Assembly: GCF_000227745.2 (NCBI RefSeq)
Contig: NC_018012.1
Span: forward strand, 2,588,501-2,652,500
Length of the DNA: 64,000 bases
Reading direction: 5' to 3'
Origin: Thiocystis violascens DSM 198
Lineage (GTDB): Bacteria > Pseudomonadota > Gammaproteobacteria > Chromatiales > Chromatiaceae
How positions within the stretch are numbered: the first letter of the stretch is position 1; each line of letters opens with the position of its first letter. The translations under genes and the position numbers were made by a program. The notes under the pieces were generated by a model. That model searched no databases. It was not told the DNA's origin and was given only the letters and a program-made list of their open reading frames with translations. Of the stretch, positions 34,685 through 51,540 are shown piece after piece.

Positions 34685-36358
34685 TTAGTCAGGTTGTGCC
34701 GCTGTCATCTTCGGCATGGTCACGGTCCCGCGGACAGGGACCGAATCGACACCGCTCAGTTCAGACTCGTCGACCCGCAGATCGTCGGGCGCGGCGCAGA
34801 CGGCAAGCCTGACCGGAGTGCCCCTAGAGTTCATGTCCGCCGCCAGATCCGGGCGATCCCGCTTCAATTGCGCGATTTCATCCATTGTCAAGACCTTGGA
34901 GGCATCGAATCCGAGATCGACCTCGGCGGACATCCCGTTCATCTTGAGTCGCCCAAGATCATAGAATTTCTTCGACGCCGTTGTCTTCGCGAACGCCTTG
35001 AGACAGCCCAGCATGTAGCGCCGCTTAAATTTATCCTTGATCCAAGGGTAGCTGAGGAAGCTCTTGAGCATGTAAAAACGGGCGTAATTTTTCAGCACGC
35101 CCTTCAGCACCTGCTCGCGCGTCATGAACTCGGGCTTCATGATCGGCGTCACGAAATTATACTTCGAGAAATCGCGAACCTCTACCTTGTCGCCAAGTTC
35201 CTCGAACAGTTCCGCGAAGGGCCAAGGCGTGAACATGTTCCAGTTGGCCATGTCCGCTTTCCAGTCCTGGGCCAGTTTGTAGGTCTCTTCGATGGTCTCC
35301 GGGGTCTCGTTTTCGAGCCCCATGATGAACTGCACCTCCGCGACGATGCCCGCGTCCTTGAGCAGCTTCACGGCGAGTTTATTCTGGGCGACCGTCGTCT
35401 GCTTGCGGAAGGTGTCCAGATTCAACTGGGAGACGGCCTCGGTCCCCAGCGAGACGTGGACGAGTCCGGCCTTGCGATAGAAGGGGAGCAGTTCGCGATC
35501 GCGCATGATGTCGGTCACGCGGGTATTGATCCCCCAATAGAGCGGCAGGTCGCGCTTGATCAGTTCGTCGCACAGGGCGATGAACTTTTTCTGGAAAATG
35601 GTGGGCTCCTCGTCGGCGAGGATCATGAAGCCGACATTGTAGTCACGCACCAGGGTTTCGATTTCGTCGACGAATTTCCTGGGATCGCGATGACGGTATT
35701 TGCGCCAGAATTTCCACTGCGAACAGAAGCGGCAGGTAAAAGGACAGCCGCGCGCGAAGTTCGGGACGGCCACGCGGCAATTCAACGGGGTATAGATATA
35801 GCGGTCCCAGTTCAGCAGGGACCAGTCCGGCGTCAGGGTGTCGAGATCCTCGATCACCGGATGCGCGGGCGTGGCGACCACCTGTCCTTCGTCATCGATG
35901 AAGGAGATCCCCCAGATCTTGTGACGCGCCTCGCGGTGCGTGCCGTCTTCGATCGCCTTCAGCAGCGCAACCGCGATCTCCTCGCCCTCGCCGCGGACGA
36001 TATAGTCGATCCAGGGCGCCTCGCCAAGCACCTGCGTATACATGAAGGTCGCATGGATGCCGCCGAGCACGGTGATGGTGTCCGGATTCACCTCCTTGGC
36101 AAGCTGAAGCGTGGTTTGAGCCTTGTAGATCTGGGGCGTGATGGCGGTGGCCAGGACGACATCGGGTTTATTGGCACGGATGATCTCGCGCAGCTTGTCG
36201 TCGGGGATATCGTCGGTCATGGCGTCGACGAAGCGAACATTGGTCATACCCGCATGCTTCAATGCACCGCCGATGTAGGCTACCCAGCCAGGGGGCCAGT
36301 TACCGGCAATCTCCGCGCCACCGCAGTGATAGTTGGGCTGGATCATCAATATACGCAT
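34685..36358 (-). CDS. bchE: Anaerobic Mg-protoporphyrin IX monomethyl ester cyclase
   Basis: Forms the fifth ring of bacteriochlorophyll using water-derived oxygen. N-terminal cobalamin-binding region MRILMIQPNYHCGGAEIAG, with LGGIHATFMYTQVLGEAPWI; radical SAM cluster in FARGCPFTCRFCSQWKFW (around residue 205); EPTIFQKKFIALCDELIKRD after it. Length 557 aa is typical. It leads a leftward operon with hemN and bchJ. The oxygen-dependent alternative acsF is not in the window, so this is the only ring cyclase visible. Confidence 0.96.
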   Translation of the reverse strand: MRILMIQPNYHCGGAEIAGNWPPGWVAYIGGALKHAGMTNVRFVDAMTDDIPDDKLREIIRANKPDVVLATAITPQIYKAQTTLQLAKEVNPDTITVLGGIHATFMYTQVLGEAPWIDYIVRGEGEEIAVALLKAIEDGTHREARHKIWGISFIDDEGQVVATPAHPVIEDLDTLTPDWSLLNWDRYIYTPLNCRVAVPNFARGCPFTCRFCSQWKFWRKYRHRDPRKFVDEIETLVRDYNVGFMILADEEPTIFQKKFIALCDELIKRDLPLYWGINTRVTDIMRDRELLPFYRKAGLVHVSLGTEAVSQLNLDTFRKQTTVAQNKLAVKLLKDAGIVAEVQFIMGLENETPETIEETYKLAQDWKADMANWNMFTPWPFAELFEELGDKVEVRDFSKYNFVTPIMKPEFMTREQVLKGVLKNYARFYMLKSFLSYPWIKDKFKRRYMLGCLKAFAKTTASKKFYDLGRLKMNGMSAEVDLGFDASKVLTMDEIAQLKRDRPDLAADMNSRGTPVRLAVCAAPDDLRVDESELSGVDSVPVRGTVTMPKMTAAQPD

Positions 36359-36735
36359 GGCTATACCTCAGGAACGGGTCAAACGGGATGCGGCGCGATT
36401 CGGCATTGTCGGCCATGAACTGCAGGCCGATCCAAGGGCCGGCACGGACTCGTCTTGTCAGGTCCGGGGCCGCTGGGGTACAGGCCGGGACACGCCCGGC
36501 GATGCTTCGAGGGCGATCATGCTCCACGGGTCACTCATGAGTTGGCCGAGAGACGGCTGCCGCAAATCCAGGCAAGACGGTAGCCGATTCCCGAGCGAGC
36601 TTATATGATTAAGGTCAAGGTGGCCGAGAATTCGGCAGTTAACAGCGCTTATCATGACCCGGAAATGGGCCTGAAGGATAGTGCCAAGGTTCGGTTTACG
36701 AGCGTCGAGACTGGAAAGGCGCCGCCGAATACCCT
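36359..36735. other. 377-base gap before bchE without a convincing gene
   Basis: The only long frames here run against the bch operon and lack recognisable features. It presumably holds the bchE promoter. I searched by eye for TGT-N12-ACA (PpsR) and TTGAT-N4-ATCAA (Fnr) sites on both strands and found none. Confidence 0.5.
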
Positions 36736-37656
36736 TCACGCTCCGGTCGCTATCCCAATACGGCTGCGTTTGCTCCACTGGCGCGTTTGCGGCGACGGCG
36801 TCTTGGTCCTTGTCGTGGAGCAGTGCGAGAGGGTAGCGCACACCTCGTTCTCGCCGGGATCGCTGGGCGGACGTTCCGAATCCCTCGCGTCGGGTGTCTC
36901 GCGCGGCGGCAACGCCCAGGCCCAGAGCGCCTCGTCGGGCAGCGGCAACACGAGTAGCCAGTGCTCCAGAATCGCCAGCGCCAGCAGGGTCGCCACCAGA
37001 GTCAATCCGACAGCGGCGGAACCGTCCGCATCGGGGGCGGACACCCTGAGCACGATCAAAACGACCAGAATCGTCGGCAACGTCACGGAGACCGGAAAGA
37101 GCAGGTTCATCCCGCGCTTCGCCATATAGGTCTTCAGATAGCGAAGGTGCTCGGGGAGCCAGCTCTCATTGAGGTTTGGAACGCCCAGGAACAGATTCAA
37201 TTTCGCGCTCCAACGCATCAACCAGAGCACGACAAAGGTCCAGGTACCAACCTGATTCGGCTCGCCCCAGGAAATCGCGATCAGCAGCAAGCCCGTCGTC
37301 ATGATGGCCAATTCATGATACAGACTGGTCATGATGGCCAGTCTGAAGCGTTTCCACTGCGTGCAGCCTTCCGGGCAGGGGGTCTTGCGCGGCCCGGTCG
37401 CGTAGCCGGTGAAATAACTCATTTCGAGTACGCCCCAGATCACCAGTCCACAGGTGAAGGCGAGGTAATTCATCGCGGTACTGGTGGAGATGCTGCTCGC
37501 GAACAGACCGAAGATCGCGATCGCCAGAACCGCCGCCCCGCCCAGCATGGTCCAGCGAAAGGTCCGTCCAGGCAGATTGTCGAGATACAGCACGACACCG
37601 GTGCTGAACCACCACAACCCAAGCGCATAGAGGATCGGAAAACCGAAGTCAGACAT
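36736..37656 (-). CDS. puhE: PuhE-type photosynthetic complex assembly protein (DUF3623)
   Basis: Integral membrane protein of 306 aa with about seven hydrophobic segments, starting MSDFGFPILYALGLWWFSTG. PuhE blocks TWTFVVLWLMRWSAKLNLFL, GVPNLNESWLPEHLRYLKTY and FPVSVTLPTIL are visible. PuhE modulates bacteriochlorophyll flow during reaction-centre assembly. The last 55 residues (after EALWAWALPP) are hydrophilic and low in conservation, an extension beyond the usual length. It lies 137 bases after puhC, where acsF often stands in other phototrophs. Confidence 0.88.
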   Translation of the reverse strand: MSDFGFPILYALGLWWFSTGVVLYLDNLPGRTFRWTMLGGAAVLAIAIFGLFASSISTSTAMNYLAFTCGLVIWGVLEMSYFTGYATGPRKTPCPEGCTQWKRFRLAIMTSLYHELAIMTTGLLLIAISWGEPNQVGTWTFVVLWLMRWSAKLNLFLGVPNLNESWLPEHLRYLKTYMAKRGMNLLFPVSVTLPTILVVLIVLRVSAPDADGSAAVGLTLVATLLALAILEHWLLVLPLPDEALWAWALPPRETPDARDSERPPSDPGENEVCATLSHCSTTRTKTPSPQTRQWSKRSRIGIATGA

Positions 37657-37793
37657 GGATTAGACCCAATTCTGGTACCGCTTCGGACCCGAACACGCGC
37701 GAGCCGATGTTGAATAAATCGTCAGCGTCAAATGTCGCCGTCTCGGGTTTGCGCGCGTGAGCGTGGTTCCGCCTGCGTCGAGTCAATGGGAAT

Positions 37794-38255
37794 TCATTGG
37801 GGCGCGGCAGGAGGCGCCGGCAGGAGTTGCTCGAACGCGGCCTCATTGGTGGCGCCATAGGCTTTGAGTTCGAGTTGGATCCCGGTAATCGGATCCTTCA
37901 GGGTTAGATCGCCGCTTTCTCGCCTCGCTAGATGAAAGGGCTCCGAGAGATCGGCCTGATAGCCTTTGCGTTGACGCTCCATACTTCTCAAGACGCCACG
38001 AATGAAACCGCCCTCTCCAGGCGGCAGGGTTTGGATCAGGGCGCCGGTCTCGACGTCGTAGACCGCGACCGCTCCGTCGGCAAGATCCAGAAATTTGATC
38101 TCGCGCGCGAGCACCTCTGGTGTCACCGGCGCCAGATCCATTTTCGTACCCGTCAGACGCGCGACGCTAATCATCAGGATGATAAAACCCAACAAAGCAG
38201 CCATGGCGATCAGCACACCCTTCGGAAAAGGGCGGTTATTCAATGCGTCACTCAA
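37794..38255 (-). CDS. puhC: Photosynthetic complex assembly protein PuhC
   Basis: A 153-residue protein with one N-terminal membrane anchor (GVLIAMAALLGFIILMISVA) and a periplasmic domain (IKFLDLADGAVAVYDVETGA, GFIRGVLRSMERQRKGYQAD). PuhC supports assembly and organisation of the RC-LH1 core complex. It is 12 bases after puhB in the usual puhA-B-C order. A short C-terminal Pro/Ala tail is the only variable part. Confidence 0.9.
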   Translation of the reverse strand: MSDALNNRPFPKGVLIAMAALLGFIILMISVARLTGTKMDLAPVTPEVLAREIKFLDLADGAVAVYDVETGALIQTLPPGEGGFIRGVLRSMERQRKGYQADLSEPFHLARRESGDLTLKDPITGIQLELKAYGATNEAAFEQLLPAPPAAPQ

Positions 38256-38267
38256 TGTCAGACCTCG

Positions 38268-38933
38268 TCAGGATAGGGTTTCGCCTGGAGACGCCAGATG
38301 ATCGACCGACAGATCCGTGTCTTCCGTCTCGCGTCCGGCCAGTTCGGCGGACTGCTCCGAGTAGGCCCTTAGCGCATCCGCCAGAATTGCCGCCACCTTG
38401 TCCGCGTCCGGAACAGACCGGAGCATGGGTTGAGGCGGAGAGAAGTGCCATGGACGAACATGGGGCCAGAAAATGATATAGGAAGGATGCGCGGTCTCGG
38501 CAAGAAGCAGCGGAATATCCCCTGTCCCATCCCGATAGCGTTTCAGATCGGCAGTCCGAATCTGCTTGAAGGGAAGATTCATGATCATCTGGATGGCGAC
38601 CCCAATCCGCATCACGACACGCTGGTTCGTAATGGTATAGACGGTCGCGCGGCTCATGGCCCAGCCGAGCAACGCCAGCGCGCCCACGGCAATCAATCCC
38701 AACACTAGAATCCACGACACGCCCATCAGCGCGCTCGCCGCGGACGAGTCCGCGGACCAGTCCACAGCGATACGCCAGACCGCGAGCACCGCGAAATAGA
38801 TCGCGACCGTTCGGACATGAAAGGCACTCCGCGCCAGAGCCGTCCAGCGCGGAGCGCCCTGCCAAAGCATCTCCTCACCGGGAGGCAGACGCTCGGGCAA
38901 GCCGCGAATGGGCTCGAAGTCGTATTCCTTCAC
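38268..38933 (-). CDS. puhB: Photosynthetic complex assembly protein PuhB
   Basis: A 221-residue membrane protein: N-terminal [20 protein letters not shown], two or three membrane segments ([33 protein letters not shown]), then a PH-like domain ([27 protein letters not shown]). PuhB helps reaction-centre assembly. The start overlaps the puhA stop by ATGA. The C-terminal acidic tail (residues 190-221) is unremarkable. Confidence 0.92.
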   Translation of the reverse strand: MKEYDFEPIRGLPERLPPGEEMLWQGAPRWTALARSAFHVRTVAIYFAVLAVWRIAVDWSADSSAASALMGVSWILVLGLIAVGALALLGWAMSRATVYTITNQRVVMRIGVAIQMIMNLPFKQIRTADLKRYRDGTGDIPLLLAETAHPSYIIFWPHVRPWHFSPPQPMLRSVPDADKVAAILADALRAYSEQSAELAGRETEDTDLSVDHLASPGETLS

Positions 38934-39712
38934 AGCAAGGGCTCAGCACGTTCCGGTGTTGCGTAGAGCTTGCCGCCGCCATAATAGGCACACACTTTGT
39001 CTTCTTCGTAGAGTGTGATCTGATCTGGCTTGGACAGCGCCGGAACATTTGCAAAATGCACCGCACGTAGCGCCAGCACCTTGATCTTACGGGCCTTCTT
39101 GTCGAATTTGCAGAAGTTGATTGGCAGCATCGCCTGCTTGCCGCCCTGCGCGACCTTCATTTCGAGGTAGCGAATCTGCGGCTCGGAACGATCCACCCAG
39201 ACATCGGTCACGGTGCCGGCAACCTCTCCGTCCAGGCCAACGACCGTCATGCCGCGCGGATCCGGATCGCGTTCGGCGATCGAGAAATCCTTCGCGACAC
39301 GCAGCGGCACGATCTTGGGTTGACCTTCGTGGGTCAGATCCAAGTGTTTTTGACGGTCTGGCGAGGCGCCTGGTCCCACGCCAGCCAGCATCGGGTCGCC
39401 GATGGGATCCAGCGGCGCGCCCTGGAAGGGAGCGGATGGAGTGGCATTGAGCTTCGCGGCCGGAGCCTCCTGGCGCGGCGCATAGACGGTGCCGGCATTA
39501 TGCGGGAGCACGAACTTCTTGGGGCTCGGCATGCCGGGAAAACCGACGATCTTGACCCGTCCGCCCGAACGCTCGGTCCGGCTGGACTCCAGCGGATAAC
39601 CCTCACGCTTGTCCTCGGCGTGAAGATAATAGACGAGCCCGGCAAAGAAAAACCAGAACGCCCAGATCGCGAGTTGAGCAACGTCGATATATTCAGTGAT
39701 GGCAGCAGACAT
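38930..39712 (-). CDS. puhA: Photosynthetic reaction centre H subunit
   Basis: Caps the cytoplasmic face of the type II reaction centre and tunes electron and proton transfer to the secondary quinone. One transmembrane helix near the N-terminus ([20 protein letters not shown], residues 13-32), then KREGYPLE and the PRC-barrel domain with [20 protein letters not shown] and [20 protein letters not shown]. Length 260 aa is normal. It is downstream of bchM; no lhaA gene lies between them, only 134 bases with two hairpins. Confidence 0.96.
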   Translation of the reverse strand: MSAAITEYIDVAQLAIWAFWFFFAGLVYYLHAEDKREGYPLESSRTERSGGRVKIVGFPGMPSPKKFVLPHNAGTVYAPRQEAPAAKLNATPSAPFQGAPLDPIGDPMLAGVGPGASPDRQKHLDLTHEGQPKIVPLRVAKDFSIAERDPDPRGMTVVGLDGEVAGTVTDVWVDRSEPQIRYLEMKVAQGGKQAMLPINFCKFDKKARKIKVLALRAVHFANVPALSKPDQITLYEEDKVCAYYGGGKLYATPERAEPLL

Positions 39713-39738
39713 GATGTAAACCTCCGTAGGACGAATGA

Positions 39739-39807
39739 CTAGCCTTTGAAGAAGGCTAGGCCGAAGCGCGTTGAGCGCCCTTGGCTCCGGGTTTCAGCAA
39801 ACCCGGA
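39739..39807. other. Two hairpins in the bchM-puhA gap
   Basis: CTAGCCTT(TGAAG)AAGGCTAG (39739-39759) and TCCGGGTTT(CAGC)AAACCCGGA (39786-39807) are perfect stems of 8 and 9 bp. Neither is followed by a T-run on the minus strand, so they look more like processing or stability hairpins that set a separate puhA mRNA level than strong terminators. Confidence 0.6.
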
Positions 39808-39846
39808 AAGAACCAAAAACGACCAACATGACGAAAAAAAAGAGTC

Positions 39847-45158
<5,312 letters not shown>

Positions 45159-45184
<26 letters not shown>

Positions 45185-46748
45185 CGTAGAGCGTCTCCAC
45201 AGTAATGGTTAGGATCCCTCGTTCTTGCGCGAACCGCTCAGTGTTGCGACGCGCCTTTCCACGCACGAAAAAGGGGATCTTTTTCAGTTCCTGCTCGGCT
45301 TCCGATGTCCAAGCCATGCTGTTTTCGTCGGTCGCGGCAACCGTCTCCACCGTGGATCCAGCGCCCCGCGAGCGTTCCTGGCTGGGATGAGCGGTTCGGG
45401 CGCCCGGCCCCAGATGCGAGGGCGTCGCGCCATCGTGAAACTCGAAATCCTCCCGGAACATGGTAATCAGGTGCTCTTCGAGCCCCATCATCAAGGGGTG
45501 GACCCAGGTATCGAAGATGACATTCGCACCCTCGAACCCCATCTGCGGCGCATAGCGGGCAGGGAAGTCCTGAATGTGCACCGGCGCCGAAATGACCGCG
45601 CAGGGAATGCCGAGCCGCTTGGCGATGTGGCGCTCCATCTGGGTGCCAAGCACCAGTTCGGGATGCGCCTCGGCAACACGCGCCTCGACGTCCAGATAAT
45701 CGTCGGTAATCAGCGGTTCCACGCCATAGCGTTTCGCCGCCTCACGCACCTCGCGGGCGAATTCGCGGGCATAGGTTCCCAGCCCCACGACCGTGAACCC
45801 AAGTTCTTCCGTCGCGATCCGCGCGGCGGCGACCACATGCGTGGCGTCGCCAAAGATAAACACGCGCTTGCCGGTCAGATAGGTCGAATCGACCGAGCGC
45901 GAGTACCACGGCATTCTAGACCAGATCGGTTCCTTCGTGGCACTGACATCGATGCAGGCGACACGCCCGACCTCGGCGATGAAATCACGGGTCGCGCCGA
46001 TCCCGATCGGTACCGTCTTGACAGTCCGCTGGCCGAACATGCGCTCCAGCCAGAGACAGGTCTGATCGGCCAGTTCGGGATAGAGACAGACATTGAAGTC
46101 GGCCTCGGGAAGACGCAGCAGATCCTCGGGGCTCGCGCCAAGCGGAGCCACCACATTCACATCGACCCCGAGCGAATCCAGCAGCCGGCTGACTTCCACG
46201 ACATCGTCGCGACAGCGGAATCCCAGCGCGGACGGCCCGAGCAGATTCGCCAGCGGACGCGCACCCGCCTTCCGCAGCTCGCGCTCGGCGCCGGGCGCGG
46301 GCACCCGACTCTTGAGCAGTCCGCGAACCAATTGATAGAAGGTCTCGTTGGCACCCCAGTTTTCCTTGCGCGTATAGGCCGGCAGTTCGAGCGACAGAAC
46401 CGGGATCGGCAGGCCCATCCCCTGCGCCAGCGCGCCCGGCTGATCCTGGATCAGTTCGGCGGTGCAAGACTCGCCGATCAGGAGCACGCGGGGCGCGAAG
46501 CGGTCGCAGGCCGCCTGGATCGTGCTCTTTACCAGTTCGGCGGTATCGCTGCCCAGTTCGCGCGCCTGAAAGCTGGTATAGCTCACCGGCGGGCGCTGCC
46601 CGCGCCGCTCGATCATGGTAAAGAGCAGATCGGCGTAGGTATCCCCCTGAGGCGCGTGCAGGACGAGATGGACCCCGTCCATCGAGGCGGCGATGCGCAT
46701 CGCGCCGATATGGGGTGGTCCTTCGTAGCTCCAGAGCGTCAACTGCAT
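45159..46748 (-). CDS. bchB: Light-independent protochlorophyllide reductase subunit B
   Basis: NifK-like subunit of the BchNB catalytic core. From ATG 46748 the protein is 529 aa and begins [20 protein letters not shown], the conserved start. Cluster ligand and substrate-region motifs include [20 protein letters not shown] and [20 protein letters not shown]. The last 50 residues are the PCP_red-type C-terminal domain ([20 protein letters not shown], then [13 protein letters not shown]). It lies four bases downstream of the bchN stop. Confidence 0.97.
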
Positions 46749-46752
46749 GAGA

Positions 46753-48585
<1,833 letters not shown>

Positions 48586-48638
48586 CTATCGATCATTACT
48601 GAAACCATAGGCAGAAATCTAGTCTGCTTTCAGGCAGG

Positions 48639-48672
48639 CGTCAACCAGGGTTTACGTAAACCTGACTTGACA
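48639..48672. promoter_or_regulatory. 34-bp palindrome in the bchF-ppsR gap, candidate PpsR operator
   Basis: Two 18-bp boxes face each other: CGTCAACCAGGGTTTACG (plus strand, 48639-48656) and TGTCAAGTCAGGTTTACG (minus strand, 48672-48655). They meet at the perfect palindrome GGTTTACGTAAACC. Each box matches the PpsR/CrtJ pattern TGT-N12-ACA at four or five of six fixed positions. The site lies 31-80 bases upstream of the possible bchF starts. A TTGACA at 48667 followed after 16 bases by CACAAT could be a rightward promoter for ppsR. Confidence 0.5.
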
Positions 48673-48936
48673 ACTCCGCGCAAGCCACCACAATAGGCTT
48701 TACGAGTCCGCATGACAGCAATGTCGCATCGCAGTGCGATAGTCGCCTGTCTCCGGTTCGTTCGGTCTGGCGATCCCAGGATCACACACCCCATGCCGAG
48801 ACACGCTTTACTCCCGAAACAGCACGCTTCGCCGTTTTTGGGTTTTTTCAGGATCAATCCGGCGAGTCCGCCGCTGCTGTCCCCGCGTTGGGTCCACGGG
48901 GGGCACGCCTAGAAGGCACTGGAGGGTCTGGTCGCC

Positions 48937-50394
48937 GTGAGTCCGTTCAGAGCCCCGCTGGAATCCATTGGCAATCTTGACGCCGAAACGGCGGCCGCCT
49001 TGATCGAAGGCACGGCGGACATTGCCGTGGTGATCGATCATAAAGGTATTGTCAGCGATATTGCCTTTGGCAGCGACGACCTGTTGTCGGACTTCAACGC
49101 CGACTGGGTCGGGCAGCCCTGGCTCTCGACGGTCCTGCCGGAAAGTCGGCCGAATCTCGAAGCGCTTCTCGACGAATCCAATCATCGCAGCGTCACCCGC
49201 TGGCGGCAAGTCAGCCATCCGTCCTCGCGCGGAGCCGATATCCCCATTCAGTACCGCGCGCTGCGCATCCGGGAGAAGGGTTCCGTCGTCGCGGTGGGAA
49301 GGAACCTGCAGGGCATGGCGGCACTCCAACAACAGTTGGTCGACGCCCAGCAGGCGCTGGAGCGCGACTATTGGCGCTTCCGTCAGGTCGAAACCCGCTA
49401 CCGACTTCTGTTCCGGATGGTCTCGGAGGCCATACTCATCATCGACGCGCCCACGCAGCGCGTGGTCGAAGCCAATCCAGCCGCGGGCCAACTCCTCGGC
49501 GAAACGCCGACCCGCGTGATCGGCCGGCCATTTCCCGAAGGCTTCGATCCCGAAAGCACGCAAGCCATCAACAGCCTGCTGGCCGGCGTGCGCGCCGCCG
49601 GTCGCGCCGACGATGTGCGGGCGCGACTCATCGACAGTCTGCAGGAATTCCTCGTCTCGGCGTCCCTGCTGCGCCAGGAAAACGTGACCTTTCTGCTGGT
49701 CCGACTGTCGCCGCTGCTGGCCGACACCGCCGTCGCCGCCATGCCCGAAGCCAAGGCCCGCTATCTGCGGGTGCTCGAAAACGCGCCGGACTGCGTGGTG
49801 ATCACCGACTCGGACGGCCGCATCCTGACCGCCAACGGCACCTTTCTCAGTCTGGCCGAAATCGCGACCGAGCAACAGGCCAGGGGCGAATCGCTCGACC
49901 GCTGGCTGGGCCGACCGGGGGTCGACCTCAACGTGCTGATGGCCAATCTGCGCCAGCATTCGACCGTTCGACTCTTCGCGACCATGCTTCGCGGCGAATA
50001 CGGCTCCACCACCGAGGTCGAAATCTCAGCCGCCGCGGTTCGCAATGGCGAACGCCCCTATTTCGGCTTCTTCATCCGCGACGTGGGACGGCGTCTGAGC
50101 ACCGAGCAGCCCCCCAGCCCCGAGCAGACCCGCTGGCTGGACCAATTGACCGATCGGGTCGGACGGGTGCCGCTGAAGGAACTGGTCCGCGAATCCACCG
50201 ATACCATCGAGCGACTCTGTATCGAGGCTGCGCTCAAGTTGACCGGCGACAATCGCGCCTCGGCCGCCGAACTGCTGGGCTTGAGTCGGCAAAGCCTCTA
50301 CGTCAAAATCGACCGCTATGGCATTGCGGCCGACCACGCGTCCGAACTCCACGCGCCCGACAAAAAAATCGTGCATAAACCGCGTCCAGAGTGA
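48937..50394 (+). CDS. ppsR: Transcriptional repressor PpsR/CrtJ
   Basis: Redox/light-responsive regulator of bch, crt and puc genes. N-terminal segment and PAS domains about residues 20-110, 145-260 and 275-385, with a Q-linker helix (LQQQLVDAQQALERDYWRFR). The C-terminal Fis-type HTH is SAAELLGLSRQSLYVKIDRY. The redox-active cysteine just ahead of the HTH is present (TIERLCIEAALKLTGDN). Length 485 aa. GTG 48937 is chosen because GGAGGG lies about ten bases upstream. It likely binds the palindrome in its own upstream region. Confidence 0.93.
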   Translation: MSPFRAPLESIGNLDAETAAALIEGTADIAVVIDHKGIVSDIAFGSDDLLSDFNADWVGQPWLSTVLPESRPNLEALLDESNHRSVTRWRQVSHPSSRGADIPIQYRALRIREKGSVVAVGRNLQGMAALQQQLVDAQQALERDYWRFRQVETRYRLLFRMVSEAILIIDAPTQRVVEANPAAGQLLGETPTRVIGRPFPEGFDPESTQAINSLLAGVRAAGRADDVRARLIDSLQEFLVSASLLRQENVTFLLVRLSPLLADTAVAAMPEAKARYLRVLENAPDCVVITDSDGRILTANGTFLSLAEIATEQQARGESLDRWLGRPGVDLNVLMANLRQHSTVRLFATMLRGEYGSTTEVEISAAAVRNGERPYFGFFIRDVGRRLSTEQPPSPEQTRWLDQLTDRVGRVPLKELVRESTDTIERLCIEAALKLTGDNRASAAELLGLSRQSLYVKIDRYGIAADHASELHAPDKKIVHKPRPE

Positions 50395-50575
50395 CAGGCG
50401 CTATTCCGCATGTCCCTAGCCTCGCGGCGACTCACGGTGATCGGCGAGACGCGATTTAACGGTTCAAAATAACCGATTGAAGCCGTGCTGCCTTAGACCC
50501 TGGTTGGATCGATTGCAACCGATCCGATGGATAAACAACGCATACCGCGCCGGGCGCGGTTTAACAGGCCCCCGC

Positions 50576-51487
50576 ATGAATCGACCGACTCCCGCAGTAA
50601 CCGCCACCTACCCGGCTCCATCGGCGATCTTCGAGGTGCTCCATCCCATCACCTGGTTTCCGCCCATGTGGGCCTTCAGTTGTGGCGTGATTTCCTCCGG
50701 TCAGCCCATCCTGGCGCAGTGGCTGGTGGTCATCGCCGGCATCATCCTCGCGGGCCCCTTGATGTGCGCCACCAGTCAGGTCGTCAACGACTGGTATGAC
50801 CGCGATGTCGATGCCATCAACGAACCGCATCGCCCGATTCCCTCGGGGCGCATCCCCGGACGCTGGGGGCTGTACCTCTCGCTGATCTGGACCACGGTCT
50901 CGCTCGCGCTCGCCTACGCGCTCGGCCCCTGGGTGTTCGGCATCGCCCTGGTCGGCATGGCCATCGCCTGGGGTTACAGCGCCCCGCCCTTCCGCTTCAA
51001 AAACAACGGCTGGTGGGGCAACCTGGCCGCCGGCGTCTCCTACGAGGGGCTGGCCTGGATCACCGGAGCGGCGGTCATGATCGGTGGCGCCCTACCCGAC
51101 TGGGAGATCCTCGCACTCGCCCTGCTCTACAGCCTCGGCGCCCACGGCATCATGACGCTCAACGACTTCAAGGCGATCGAGGGCGACACCCAGATGAATG
51201 TCCGCTCGCTGCCGGTCCAGCTCGGCGTCGACGGCGCCGCCCGCGTGGCCTGTCTGGTCATGGGCCTGCCGCAGGCGGTGGTCATCGCCCTGCTCTACTC
51301 CTGGGACAAACCGGCCCACGCCATGGCCGTCGGCGTTGTGCTGTTGATCCAGGTCGGACTCATGATTCGCTTCCTCGGCAATCCCCGCGAGCGGGCGACC
51401 TGGTTCAGCGGACTAGGTGTCAGCGTCTATGTCACCGGCATGATGATCAGCGCCTTTGCCGTACGCGCGCTGATTCAGGCCGCCTGA
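50576..51487 (+). CDS. bchG: Bacteriochlorophyll synthase (geranylgeranyl/phytyl transferase)
   Basis: UbiA-family membrane prenyltransferase that esterifies bacteriochlorophyllide a. The prenyl-diphosphate/Mg2+ motif is VNDWYDRDVDAINEPHRPIP; a second Asp motif is GIMTLNDFKAIEGDTQMNVR. About eight to nine hydrophobic helices. From ATG 50576 the protein is 303 aa. The interval after ppsR contains CGGTT-N6-AACCG (50460-50475), a small inverted repeat. Likely cotranscribed with bchP. Confidence 0.95.
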   Translation: MNRPTPAVTATYPAPSAIFEVLHPITWFPPMWAFSCGVISSGQPILAQWLVVIAGIILAGPLMCATSQVVNDWYDRDVDAINEPHRPIPSGRIPGRWGLYLSLIWTTVSLALAYALGPWVFGIALVGMAIAWGYSAPPFRFKNNGWWGNLAAGVSYEGLAWITGAAVMIGGALPDWEILALALLYSLGAHGIMTLNDFKAIEGDTQMNVRSLPVQLGVDGAARVACLVMGLPQAVVIALLYSWDKPAHAMAVGVVLLIQVGLMIRFLGNPRERATWFSGLGVSVYVTGMMISAFAVRALIQAA

Positions 51488-51540
51488 GAATCAATGATTC
51501 GCGTACCTGCGCGGACCACTTTCCACCAACGGACTTTCCC

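Noticed and set aside
34568..36418. Long opposite-strand frame across bchE
   Set aside because: Antisense shadow of an unambiguous radical SAM gene.
36458..36841. Leftward 127-codon frame upstream of bchE
   Set aside because: No family features, overlaps puhE in another frame, and composition is that of a GC-rich shadow frame.
37649..37858. Small gene between puhC and puhE, such as puhD
   Set aside because: The frame is out of phase with puhC and overlaps it; the residues are Arg/Pro-rich noise and no membrane segment is present.
48630..48857. Leftward 75-codon frame between bchF and ppsR
   Set aside because: It runs across the candidate operator region and has no recognisable domain.
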